The position numbers and the translations under genes are program-made. Under the pieces are notes generated by a model. It saw nothing but the letters and a program-made list of their open reading frames with translations. It was not told the DNA's origin and made no database searches. A stretch of 64,000 nucleotides of DNA from Enhydrobacter aerosaccus. Its GTDB lineage: Bacteria; Pseudomonadota; Alphaproteobacteria; Reyranellales; Reyranellaceae. This document shows positions 47,855 to 55,792 of this stretch, one piece after another (positions within the stretch are counted from its first letter, which is position 1; every line of letters starts with the position of its first letter). The stretch is from contig NZ_FUWJ01000001.1 in NCBI RefSeq assembly GCF_900167455.1, positions 310,001 through 374,000 of the forward strand. The letters are read 5' to 3'.

Positions 47855-48565
47855 TCAGGGAATCGCCAGCAGTTCCGCGGCTACGAGGTCCGGCGCCGAA
47901 ATGATGCAGTTGTGACCGGCTTCGATCGGACGGAAGCGCAGGCCCGGCATGGCTTCCGCCTTTTCGTGATTACCGACCGATACGGGATAACGCGGCTTGG
48001 TGCAGGCGATGTAGGTCATCGGCCGGCCATTGCCCGGCGGATTGTATAAGCGGATCGGCTTGGTGTAGCAGGCCAGCGGATGCGGCGTGAGCTGGCGGTG
48101 CGTCCAGGTTGCCAGCTCAGGATCGTCGATGATCAAGCTGCCCACCGGTGCAAAGGGCAGCACCTCGGTGCCGTTCACCACCTTCACCAGTTTCTTCCGC
48201 TTGGCCACGATCTCTGGCGGGATCCGGCCGAAAATCGACTGCCCGTCCTGGGGAATGCCGCCATCAACGATGACCAGATGGGCGATTCGTTCGGGCATGC
48301 GGTCGGTCACCAGACCGGCGATCAGGCTGCCGAAGCTGTGCCCGACCAGGACGATATCGCGCAGGTCTTCTTTCTCCAGAACGGCAAGCGTGTCGGCGAG
48401 GAAGACATCGTTGTCGAGCGCGGGCGACAATTCCGCTGCGCGTTCGCCGACGCCGGGAAAGGGAAGGGCGCGCGCCTCGTGTCCCGCGGCACGCAGCCGT
48501 TCGATCACGAATTGCCACGACCACGCGCCCATCCAGGCGCCGGGAAGACAGACATAGGTGCGCAT
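47855..48565 (-). CDS. Alpha/beta hydrolase (esterase-like)
   Basis: A 236-residue alpha/beta hydrolase of the plant salicylate/methyl-ester esterase type. The start TYVCLPGAWMGAWSWQFV contains the oxyanion H-G-x-W-like segment, the nucleophile elbow is VLVGHSFGSLIAG and the catalytic His lies in IEAGHNCIISAPDLVA near the end. An acidic residue is expected around the YIACTKPRYPVS region but is not clear by eye. The ATG at 48565 is chosen over a GTG at 48583. It is divergent from the oxidoreductase gene, about 60 bases away. Confidence 0.8.
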   Translation of the reverse strand: MRTYVCLPGAWMGAWSWQFVIERLRAAGHEARALPFPGVGERAAELSPALDNDVFLADTLAVLEKEDLRDIVLVGHSFGSLIAGLVTDRMPERIAHLVIVDGGIPQDGQSIFGRIPPEIVAKRKKLVKVVNGTEVLPFAPVGSLIIDDPELATWTHRQLTPHPLACYTKPIRLYNPPGNGRPMTYIACTKPRYPVSVGNHEKAEAMPGLRFRPIEAGHNCIISAPDLVAAELLAIP

Positions 48566-48625
48566 CGCCGCGCGTCTTAGCACAGGACAGGCCGCGTGCT
48601 AGCGTTCGCGCAACAGGAGGCTCTC

Positions 48626-49651
48626 ATGTCTGCAAGCAATCGTCGTGTCCTGCTCAAATCCCGGCCGCAAGGCGAACCGACGCCGGCCAACTTCGATATT
48701 GTCGAAGCCCCGATTCCAGAACCGGGCGAGGGCGAGTATCTGGCGCGGACGGTGTGGCTGTCGCTCGATCCCTACATGCGCGGTCGGATGGCGGAGGCCA
48801 AGGGTTATGCCGCCAACGTCAACCTGGGCGATCCGATGGTGGGCGGGACGGTGAGCCAGGTCATCAAGTCCAGGCACCCCGGCTTCAAGGACGGCGATTT
48901 CGTTGCTGATTATGCCGGCTGGCAGAGCTACAGCGTTTCCAACGGCGCCGGTGCGATCAAGCTCGATCCGCAGGCCGCGCCTCTCTCGGCGGCGCTGTCG
49001 GTGCTCGGCATGCCCGGCATGACCGCATGGTGGGGCCTGATGCAGATCGGCAAGCCCAAGGCGGGTGAGACCGTCGTGGTCTCGGCGGCGTCGGGCGCGG
49101 TTGGCTCCGTGGTCGGTCAGCTTGCCAAGCTGCACGGTTGCCGCGCCGTCGGCATCGCCGGTGGCAAGGAGAAATGCGACTACGTGGTCAAGGAATTGGG
49201 CTTTGACGCCTGTGTCGATTACCGCGCTGCAGGCGGCAATCTGTTCAAGGAGATCCGGGCGGCGGCGCCCAAAGGCATCGATGTCTATTTCGAAAATGTC
49301 GGCGGTGCGGTGCAGGCGGCGGTGGTTCCGCAGCTCAACGACTTTGCCCGCGTGCCGCTTTGCGGCCTGATCTCGCAGTACAATGAGATGCAGATGTCAC
49401 CCGGCCCCGATTGGCGCCTGCTGCTGATCAAGCGGGCGACCGTGACGGGCTTCATCGTGTCCGACCATTTCGCTGATATGGCGGGCTTCTGGAAGGAAGT
49501 GCCTCCCGCGGTCAAGGCCGGCAGGATCAAGTACCGCGAGGATATCGTGAATGGGATCGAGAATGCGCCGGAGGCGTTTATCGGCCTGCTGAAGGGCCGC
49601 AACTTCGGCAAGCTTCTGGTCCAGGTGTCCGATGATCCGACGCGGCGCTGA
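48626..49651 (+). CDS. NADP-dependent medium-chain oxidoreductase (CurA/leukotriene B4 DH-like)
   Basis: A 341-residue zinc-free medium-chain dehydrogenase/reductase. The N-terminal RVLLKSRPQGEPTPANFDIVE and LDPYMRGRM, the nucleotide loop VVSAASGAVGSVVGQLAKLHG and the segment DVYFENVGGAVQAAVVPQLN are typical of NADP-dependent alkenal/one reductases such as CurA and PTGR. They reduce the double bond of alpha,beta-unsaturated carbonyls. AGGAGG stands just before the ATG at 48626. The natural substrate is unknown. Confidence 0.9.
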   Translation: MSASNRRVLLKSRPQGEPTPANFDIVEAPIPEPGEGEYLARTVWLSLDPYMRGRMAEAKGYAANVNLGDPMVGGTVSQVIKSRHPGFKDGDFVADYAGWQSYSVSNGAGAIKLDPQAAPLSAALSVLGMPGMTAWWGLMQIGKPKAGETVVVSAASGAVGSVVGQLAKLHGCRAVGIAGGKEKCDYVVKELGFDACVDYRAAGGNLFKEIRAAAPKGIDVYFENVGGAVQAAVVPQLNDFARVPLCGLISQYNEMQMSPGPDWRLLLIKRATVTGFIVSDHFADMAGFWKEVPPAVKAGRIKYREDIVNGIENAPEAFIGLLKGRNFGKLLVQVSDDPTRR

Positions 49652-49654
49652 CCT

Positions 49655-50290
49655 TCAGTCCGACGGCGGGCGGTCCGATGAGCGGCCCAGCGGCAAATGC
49701 CAGCCGCGATAGATCGCCATCATCCGCAGGAACAGGCACACCGCAGTGCCTGTCAGCAGGGTGACGGTCTCGGGCAGGCCGAGACTGTGCCCTGCCGCCA
49801 CCAGCGCCGCACCCGCGAGCGCGGCGAGAGCATAGATTTCCGACCGCAGCACAACCGGGATCTGCGCCGAAAGCACATCTCGGACGATGCCGCCGCCGAT
49901 GCCCGTCAGCATGCCGAGCATTGCAGCCATGATCGGCGAGATGCCGTAGCTCAAGGCCTTTTCGGTTCCCGTTGCAGCGAAGATGCCAAGGCCGGCCGCA
50001 TCGAAGACCTGAACGGGAAAGCGCAGGCGATCGATCGCTGACGGGAAGAAGAAGGCGAACAGCCCGGCAATCACCGACAGTGCCAGCGCGTGCCAGTTCG
50101 CAATCGACGCCGGTGGAACGGCGCCGATGAGCACGTCGCGGATCATCCCGCCCGCCACCGCCGTGACGAAGGCGAGAACCAGGACGCCGAACAGATCCAT
50201 GCGGCGTCTTTCGCCCACCACGGCGCCGCTGAGCGCGAAGACGAGTGTTCCGACCAGGTCGAGCGTCTCGATGGCGACAGTGCTGGTCAT
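49655..50290 (-). CDS. TRIC/UPF0126-family membrane channel protein
   Basis: A 211-residue membrane protein with two repeats of three helices, each carrying a glycine-rich motif: TAVAGGMIRDVLIGAVPP and TGIGGGIVRDVLSAQIPVV. These G-G-x-x-R-D motifs are the signature of the bacterial UPF0126 (YicG) family, which is homologous to trimeric intracellular cation (TRIC) channels. Seven membrane segments can be drawn. The ATG at 50290 gives the family length; the frame is open much further upstream but that part is shadow. Confidence 0.88.
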   Translation of the reverse strand: MTSTVAIETLDLVGTLVFALSGAVVGERRRMDLFGVLVLAFVTAVAGGMIRDVLIGAVPPASIANWHALALSVIAGLFAFFFPSAIDRLRFPVQVFDAAGLGIFAATGTEKALSYGISPIMAAMLGMLTGIGGGIVRDVLSAQIPVVLRSEIYALAALAGAALVAAGHSLGLPETVTLLTGTAVCLFLRMMAIYRGWHLPLGRSSDRPPSD

Positions 50291-50406
50291 GGCTTGCCGA
50301 TGTCCGCCGTGTTCGGCCCGGCCCCCAGTCGGGGCCATGGCCAGTGCGCCTCGACGCGCAGGTCGTGCGCGCACGAGGACGCGGGGCGCGGACCAGTCTG
50401 AAGCGC

Positions 50407-50979
50407 TCAGCTCGCCTTGCGCAGCGACAGGCCCATGCTGATCCAGCCCGTGCCGATGAAGACGAGATCGACGCCGAGGAAGATGCCCAGCACGTAGAAG
50501 CTCGAGGCCGGCCAATGAGAGACGATCATCAGGCCGAGCAGGAAGCTGATGATGCCGGAGAACACCACCCAGCCCCACGGCGTACCCTGGCGCATCTGCG
50601 TCGCGAGAAAGACACGCAGGATGCCGCCAACGATAAGCGCGATACCGAGCATCAGGGTGAGCAGGGTCGCCGCGATGAACGGGTTCTGCAGGCAGATGAT
50701 GCCGGCGGCGACGTACAGGGCCCCGAGCAGCAGCCACAGGAAGAACTGACCCCAGCTGCGCACGCTGAAGGCGGCGATGATCTCCACGATACCGGTCAGC
50801 AGCATCATGACACCGACGATCACGACGGCGGACTCCGTGGCCATCACCACGCTGCCCAGTGCGATCAATCCGGCAATGAGGGCGATGACGCCGAACGCGA
50901 CGATCCATCCCCAGTTGGCGCGCAGAGCCCGTAAGCCTTGCCCCAATCCCTGCGACCCCAATCCATTTGTCGTTGCCAT
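50407..50979 (-). CDS. HdeD family membrane protein
   Basis: A 190-residue protein with six hydrophobic segments in three pairs, matching the HdeD/DUF308 family: IVAFGVIALIAGLIALGS, VIVGVMMLLTGIVEIIAAF and the later GIALIVGGILRVFLA. E. coli HdeD protects against acid at high cell density; the role here is unknown. GAGGAGGAG on the minus strand precedes the ATG at 50979 by a few bases. Divergent Nudix gene starts 86 bases away. Confidence 0.85.
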   Translation of the reverse strand: MATTNGLGSQGLGQGLRALRANWGWIVAFGVIALIAGLIALGSVVMATESAVVIVGVMMLLTGIVEIIAAFSVRSWGQFFLWLLLGALYVAAGIICLQNPFIAATLLTLMLGIALIVGGILRVFLATQMRQGTPWGWVVFSGIISFLLGLMIVSHWPASSFYVLGIFLGVDLVFIGTGWISMGLSLRKAS

Positions 50980-51064
50980 GTTCTCCTCCTCAGTGCGGAA
51001 CTGGCGCGCCAACTCTACGCCCCCAGCGATGACACAGTTCCTTCCAGTATGTGACAATGGCGCC

Positions 51065-51907
51065 ATGAACGATACGCCTCGGAAAGAACCCTCGCCACCC
51101 CGTCCCGCGACCACGGTGCTGTTGCTGCGTCCATCGAAGCCTGGCGACGCCGAGTCGCCGCTCGAGGTATTCATGGTCGTTCGGCACCACCAGATCGATT
51201 CCTTCTCGGGCGCCCTGGTGTTCCCCGGTGGCAAACTCGAAGAGGCGGACGGCGACCCGCGGTTGCGAGTGCGTTGCGGTGGCGCGGACAGGCTCGGCGA
51301 CGAGGAATTGAAGTTCCGGGTTGCCGGCGTGCGCGAGGCCTTCGAGGAATGCGGCATCCTGCTGGCCCGCAAGCCCGGTCAGCGGGCGCTGGTCGGCGCG
51401 GCCGATCTCAAGGGGATCGAGGAGCGCTGGCGCAACAAGCTGGCCAAGGACGAAGCCAGTATCGTCGATCTGGTCGAGGCCGAGGATCTCGAACTCGCCA
51501 CCGATCTGATGACGCCCTTCGCGCACTGGATCACGCCGACGTTCGTTCCGAAGCGCTTCGACACCTGGTTCTTCCTGGCCGAGGCGCCGGAGGACCAGGT
51601 CGCGCTGCATGACGGGTCCGAGTCGGTCGACTCTGTCTGGATTGGCGCGCGGGAGGCGATCGACGAGGCCAAGGCCGGCAAGCGCACGCTCGTGCATGCG
51701 ACCCAGAAGAATCTCGAACTCCTGGCGGAAGGCGGGACGGTGGTCGGCGCCCTGTCGCAGGCGACCGAGCGCAAGATCGTCACCGTGCAGCCCTGGGTCG
51801 AGGTACGCGACGGTAAGCGGTATCTTCATATCCCGGAAGGCGCCGGTTATCGGAACCTGGTGCGGGAAATGCCGCCCCAAGGCGGTGTTCCGCAGACCGG
51901 AAGATAA
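51065..51907 (+). CDS. Nudix hydrolase (NUDT19/RP2p-like, long insert)
   Basis: A 280-residue Nudix-fold protein. FSGALVFPGGKLEEADGDPR begins the Nudix box, but the second half, REAFEECGILLAR, is separated from it by some 25 residues more than in the classical G-x5-E-x7-R-E-x2-E-E-x-G-U box. This interrupted arrangement is known for the NUDT7/NUDT19 group, which hydrolyses CoA and acyl-CoA derivatives. A later THAFAHWITPTF-like segment (FAHWITPTFVPKRFDTWFFL) also fits that group. It lies just before the CoA-thioester operon, which makes an acyl-CoA substrate attractive (inference). Confidence 0.85.
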   Translation: MNDTPRKEPSPPRPATTVLLLRPSKPGDAESPLEVFMVVRHHQIDSFSGALVFPGGKLEEADGDPRLRVRCGGADRLGDEELKFRVAGVREAFEECGILLARKPGQRALVGAADLKGIEERWRNKLAKDEASIVDLVEAEDLELATDLMTPFAHWITPTFVPKRFDTWFFLAEAPEDQVALHDGSESVDSVWIGAREAIDEAKAGKRTLVHATQKNLELLAEGGTVVGALSQATERKIVTVQPWVEVRDGKRYLHIPEGAGYRNLVREMPPQGGVPQTGR

Positions 51908-52032
51908 TTTCGCGAACTGCTTCCTGGCGTTGAAATCCGGCTCGCCCGTCGCGGGCCGAAGCGCTAAGAGCCAATGAACAAGCGTTTATGTGCCGGCCCG
52001 CTCGTGCCGGCCCAGTTGGAGGAAAGACGAAC

Positions 52033-53475
52033 ATGGTCGGAATCGTGGCCTATGGAGCCTATGTCCCGCGGCTGCGCCTCAGCCGTCAGGCGGTGTACGA
52101 GGCCAACAAGTGGTTCGCCGGCGGCCTGCGCGGCCTCGCCAAGGGCGAGCGCTCGATGGCCAACTGGGACGAGGATTCGATCACGATGGCCGTCGAGGCG
52201 GCACGCGACTGTCTCACGAGCCACAAGGCCGAGGATGTGCGCAGCCTCTACTTCGCCTCGACCACGCATCCCTTCAAGGACCGCCAGAATGCCGGCGTGA
52301 TCGGCACGGCGCTGTCGATCGAGCAGAACCTTCTCGCCTCCGATGTCGGCGGCTCGCAGAAGGCTGGCACCTCGGCCCTGATCGCGGGGTTGAACGCCTC
52401 CAAGAACGGCGGCCCGGCGCTGGTCGCTGCCGCCGACAAGCGCCTGGCCAAGGTCGCGTCGTCGCAGGAGATGAACTACGGCGATGGCGCCGCGGCGCTC
52501 CTGTGCGGCACCGAGAACGTGATCGCCAAGCTGGTCGGCCATCACTCGGTGTCGATGGATTTCGTCGATCACTTCCGTGGTGACGAGACCGACTTCGACT
52601 ATGGCTGGGAGGAGCGCTGGATCCGCGACGAGGGTTACTCGAAGATCGTGCCGCCGGCCATCAAGGCGGCGCTCGCGGCGTGCAAGCTCAAGGGCGCCGA
52701 CATCACCCACTTCATCATGCCGAGCCTGATGCCGGCGGTGCCGAAGCAGATGGCGAAGATCTGCAGCATCGGCGACGGCGCGGTGCGCGACCTGCTGGGC
52801 GCCAATCTCGGCGATACCGGTGCGGCGCATGCGCTGGTGATGCTGGTCGATGCGCTGGAAACCGCGAAGACCGGCGACAAGATCATGGTCGTCGCCTTCG
52901 GCCAGGGCGTCGACATCCTCGTGTTCGAGGTCACGGAAGAGAATGCCAAGCTGCCCAAGCGCAAGGGCGTGTCGGGCTGGCTGGCGCGGCGGAAGGAAGA
53001 GAAGAACTACATGAAGTTCCTCGCCTTCAACGAGATGCTGCCGATCGAGAAGGGCATGCGCGCCGAGTTCGACAAGAAGACCGCGCTGTCCGTCCTGTGG
53101 CGCAAGCGCGACATGATCTACGGGCTGGTCGGCGGCAAGTGCAAGGTGTGCGGCACCGTGCAGTTCCCGCGCACCCAGATCTGCGTCAATCCGAACTGCC
53201 ATGCCGTCGACAGCCAGGAACCCTATGCCATGGCGGGCCTCGAGGCGTCGGTGATGTCCTTCACCGCCGACTCGCTCACCTACACGCCCGATCCGCCGGC
53301 CTATTACGGCATGATCACCTTCCCCGAGGGCGGCCGCTTCATGGCCGACTTCACGGACAGTGACAAGGAACAGGTCAAGGTCGGCACCAAGATGCGCATG
53401 ACCTTCCGGATCCGCGACAACGATACGATGCGCGGCGGCTTCAAGCGTTATTTCTGGAAGGCGGCGCCGGTCTGA
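52033..53475 (+). CDS. HMG-CoA-synthase-like protein fused to a DUF35 OB-fold domain
   Basis: A 480-residue protein. Residues about 1-340 follow archaeal HMG-CoA synthase (thiolase fold), and about 365-480 form a DUF35 domain with a four-cysteine zinc ribbon (C370, C373, C384, C389) and an OB fold. Aligning motifs by eye, the catalytic Glu (S-E-S-H-P) is T77 in STTHP, the catalytic Cys (C-K-A-G-T) is Q109 in SQKAGT and the catalytic His (H-Q-P-N) is P230. HMG-CoA synthesis is thus improbable. In archaea DUF35 bridges thiolase and HMG-CoA synthase in one complex, and here a thiolase follows by 54 bases, so a scaffold or altered decarboxylase/transfer role is inferred. Start chosen after GGAGGAAAG. 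Confidence 0.85.
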   Translation: MVGIVAYGAYVPRLRLSRQAVYEANKWFAGGLRGLAKGERSMANWDEDSITMAVEAARDCLTSHKAEDVRSLYFASTTHPFKDRQNAGVIGTALSIEQNLLASDVGGSQKAGTSALIAGLNASKNGGPALVAAADKRLAKVASSQEMNYGDGAAALLCGTENVIAKLVGHHSVSMDFVDHFRGDETDFDYGWEERWIRDEGYSKIVPPAIKAALAACKLKGADITHFIMPSLMPAVPKQMAKICSIGDGAVRDLLGANLGDTGAAHALVMLVDALETAKTGDKIMVVAFGQGVDILVFEVTEENAKLPKRKGVSGWLARRKEEKNYMKFLAFNEMLPIEKGMRAEFDKKTALSVLWRKRDMIYGLVGGKCKVCGTVQFPRTQICVNPNCHAVDSQEPYAMAGLEASVMSFTADSLTYTPDPPAYYGMITFPEGGRFMADFTDSDKEQVKVGTKMRMTFRIRDNDTMRGGFKRYFWKAAPV

Positions 53476-53529
53476 TCGCCTTCCGTCGGTAAAGTCCAGA
53501 GTTCAACCCCAACACCAAGGAGTCCTGCA

Positions 53530-54729
53530 ATGGCTCGCGGTATCAAAGACAAGGTCGCCATTCTCGGCATGGGTTGCTCCAAGTTCGGCGAGCGCTGGGA
53601 TTGCGGCGCCGAGGAGCTGATGGTCGAAGCCTACAAGGAGTGCCTTGCCGACGCCGGCGTCGACGCCAAGCAGCTCAACGCTGCCTGGTTCTCGACCGCG
53701 ATCGACGAGGTCCATGTCGGCAAGTCGGGCATCCCGCTGTCGATGACCCTGCGCCTGCCCAACATCCCGGTGACCCACGTCGAGAACATGTGCGCCTCGG
53801 GCACCGAGGCCTTCCGCGGCGCCTGCTACGCCGTCGCCTCCGGCGCCGCTGACTTCGCCCTGGCGCTCGGCGTCGAGAAGCTGAAGGACACCGGCTATGG
53901 CGGTCTGCCGGGTGGACGCGGCGGCCCGCTGCAGGCGCTGTGGAACGCCAACGGCACGGCGCCGGGCAACTTCGCCCAGCTCGCCACGGCCTACCAGACC
54001 GCCCACAATGTCAGCGCCGACGACCTCAAGCGGGCGATCGGCCACGTCTCGTGGAAGAGCCACCAGAACGGCGCCAAGAATCCCAAGGCGCATCTGCAGA
54101 AGGCCGTCGAGATGGACACCATCCTGAACGCGCCGATGATCGCCTCGCCGCTCGGCCTGTTCGATTGCTGCGGCGTGTCGGACGGCGCGGCGGCCGCGAT
54201 CGTCACCACGCCGGAGATCGCCAAGTCGCTCGGCAAGCACAACATCGTCAGCGTCAAGGCGCTGCAGCTCTCCGTTTCCAACGGTTCGGAGTCGGGCCAC
54301 AACTCGTGGGACGGCAGCTACTTCCACACCACCCGCATTGCCTCGAAGAAGGCCTATGAAGAGGCCGGCATCAAGGATCCGCGGCAGGAAGTCTCGATGT
54401 TCGAGGTGCACGATTGCTTCTCGGTCACCGAGCTCGTGACCATGGAAGACCTGCATATCTCCAAGCCCGGCCAGGGCTGGAAGGACGTGCTCGACGGCTT
54501 CTACGACGCCGACGGCAAGATCCCGTGCCAGATCGACGGCGGCCTCAAGTGCTTCGGCCATCCGATCGGCGCCTCGGGCCTGCGCATGCTCTACGAGATG
54601 TACCTGCAGTTCCAGGGCCGGGCCGGCGCGCGCCAGCTCAAGGATCCGAAGATCGGCATGACGCACAATCTCGGCGGCGCCCCGCGCGAGAACGTCGCCA
54701 GCGTCGCCATCGTCGGCCGCTTCGAGTAA
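53530..54729 (+). CDS. Thiolase, SCPx/archaeal acetyl-CoA acetyltransferase type
   Basis: A 399-residue thiolase. The nucleophile is C88 in VENMCASGTEAF, H294 lies in FEVHDCFSVTEL and the second histidine H344 in KCFGHPIGASGLRM; the C-terminus reads MTHNLGGAPRENVASVAIV. This motif set belongs to the SCP2-thiolase and archaeal acetoacetyl-CoA thiolase group, not the FadA/PhaA group. All catalytic residues are kept. It probably pairs with the upstream DUF35-fused protein and cleaves or condenses a 3-oxoacyl-CoA. The direct partner and substrate are inferred. Confidence 0.9.
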   Translation: MARGIKDKVAILGMGCSKFGERWDCGAEELMVEAYKECLADAGVDAKQLNAAWFSTAIDEVHVGKSGIPLSMTLRLPNIPVTHVENMCASGTEAFRGACYAVASGAADFALALGVEKLKDTGYGGLPGGRGGPLQALWNANGTAPGNFAQLATAYQTAHNVSADDLKRAIGHVSWKSHQNGAKNPKAHLQKAVEMDTILNAPMIASPLGLFDCCGVSDGAAAAIVTTPEIAKSLGKHNIVSVKALQLSVSNGSESGHNSWDGSYFHTTRIASKKAYEEAGIKDPRQEVSMFEVHDCFSVTELVTMEDLHISKPGQGWKDVLDGFYDADGKIPCQIDGGLKCFGHPIGASGLRMLYEMYLQFQGRAGARQLKDPKIGMTHNLGGAPRENVASVAIVGRFE

Positions 54730-54741
54730 CCCCGAACGATG

Positions 54742-54788
54742 AAGCCCTCTCTCTGACTCGCGTGCGGTCGGGGAGGGGGCTTTTCTTT
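54742..54788 (+). terminator. Terminator-like hairpin between thiolase and MaoC genes
   Basis: A 13-pair stem (54742-54754 with 54770-54782, allowing three G-U pairs) encloses a 15-base loop and is followed by TTCTTTTG. It starts 13 bases after the thiolase stop and could terminate or attenuate transcription into the next three genes. Confidence 0.7.
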
Positions 54789-54814
54789 TGCCTGAGACGA
54801 GGAGGAAGCGACCG

Positions 54815-55276
54815 ATGCAGCTCGACAAGAAGCTTATCGGGCATACGTTCAAGCCCTTCACCACGACGGTCGAGGCCGGCAAGATCCGGCTGTTCTGCAA
54901 GGCCATCGGCGAGGACAATCCGATCTATGTCAGCGAGGAGGCGGCGAAGAAGGCCGGCTATCGCGCCATTCCGGCGCCGCCCACCTTCCTGACCGCCATC
55001 ACCAACGACGATCCCGACAAGGGCGGCCTGCTGCGCCTGCTCAACGTCGATATCGGCCTGATCCTGCACGGCGAGCAGCACTACGAGTACCTGGCCCCGG
55101 TCCATGTCGGCGATCGCATCACCTGCCAGCAGAAGGTGGTCGACATCTACGACAAGAAGGGCGGCGCCCTGTGGTTCGTGGTGTCGGAGACCGAGCTCAA
55201 GGACCAGAGCGGCAAGCCCGTGGCCAAGGCCAAGGGCATCACTGTCGTGCGCAATCCCGACGCGGCCAAGAAGTGA
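54815..55276 (+). CDS. MaoC-like hydratase subunit, N-half type (FAS1-like)
   Basis: A 153-residue hotdog-fold protein of the MaoC N-terminal (FAS1-like dehydratase) family. The hydratase-2 motif region reads LFCKAIGEDNPIYVSEEAAKKAGY: the G-D/E-x-N-P-I is kept but the catalytic His is Tyr, so this half is probably not the catalytic one. In known two-subunit hydratases such as ChsH1-ChsH2 a degenerate half and a catalytic half form a heterodimer. GAGGAGGAAG precedes the ATG at 54815. The partner gene follows after 11 bases. Confidence 0.85.
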   Translation: MQLDKKLIGHTFKPFTTTVEAGKIRLFCKAIGEDNPIYVSEEAAKKAGYRAIPAPPTFLTAITNDDPDKGGLLRLLNVDIGLILHGEQHYEYLAPVHVGDRITCQQKVVDIYDKKGGALWFVVSETELKDQSGKPVAKAKGITVVRNPDAAKK

Positions 55277-55287
55277 GGGAGGAAGAG

Positions 55288-55710
55288 ATGAGCACCGCTC
55301 CCAAGTTCGATGACATCAAGGTTGGCGACGCTCTGCCGCCGCTGAAGCTGCCTCCGATCAGCCGTCACCAGCTCGCGCTCTACTGCGGCGGATCGGGTGA
55401 CCACAACCCGATCCATGTCGACATCGACTTCGCCAAGAAGTTCGGTTTCAAGGACGTGTTCGCGCACGGCATGCTGTCGATGGCCTTCCTCGGCCGCCTC
55501 GTCACCTCGTGGGTGCCGCAGACGCATCTGCGCCGGCTTGGCACGCGCTTCACCTCGATCACCTGGGTCGGCGACGTGATCACCGTCACCGGCAAGGTCA
55601 CCGGCAAGCGCGAGGAGGGCGGGCAGAAGCTCGTCGACCTCGAGGTCAAGTGCACCAACCAGAACGGCCAGGACACGCTTCAGGGCGAAGCGACGGTGGC
55701 GCTGAACTGA
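55288..55710 (+). CDS. MaoC family (R)-enoyl-CoA hydratase, catalytic half
   Basis: A 140-residue hotdog-fold protein with the complete hydratase-2 motif LYCGGSGDHNPIHVDIDFAK: Asp and His in G-D-H-N-P-I-H provide the catalytic dyad. FAHGMLSMAFLGRLV and the C-terminal strand follow the MaoC pattern. It likely adds water to a trans-2-enoyl-CoA together with the preceding N-half protein. GGAGGAAGAG precedes the ATG at 55288. The palindromic repeat lies between it and the SDR gene. Confidence 0.88.
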   Translation: MSTAPKFDDIKVGDALPPLKLPPISRHQLALYCGGSGDHNPIHVDIDFAKKFGFKDVFAHGMLSMAFLGRLVTSWVPQTHLRRLGTRFTSITWVGDVITVTGKVTGKREEGGQKLVDLEVKCTNQNGQDTLQGEATVALN

Positions 55711-55722
55711 GGCAAAGCCTCA

Positions 55723-55773
55723 CACCTCACCCTGAGGAGCTGCGCGCAGCGCAGCGTCTCGAAGGGTGAGGTG
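55723..55773. repeat. Intergenic palindromic repeat element
   Basis: CACCTCACCCT (55723-55733) and AGGGTGAGGTG (55763-55773) are perfect 11-base arms around TGAGGAGC and GCGTCTCGA segments. Flanking CAAAGC and GCTTTG extend the symmetry with a four-base interruption. I recall similar 'CACCCTGAGGAGC ... GTCTCGAAGGGTG' palindromes scattered between genes in many alphaproteobacterial genomes. It lies inside the operon, so it could form an mRNA hairpin between the hydratase and SDR genes. Confidence 0.75.
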
Positions 55774-55792
55774 CTTTGTAAAGGAGAAGTAG

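Noticed and set aside
50291..50406. GC-rich inverted repeat between the HdeD and TRIC-type genes as a terminator
   Set aside because: The complementary segment GGCCCC/GGGGCC is short and no T-run follows on the minus strand.
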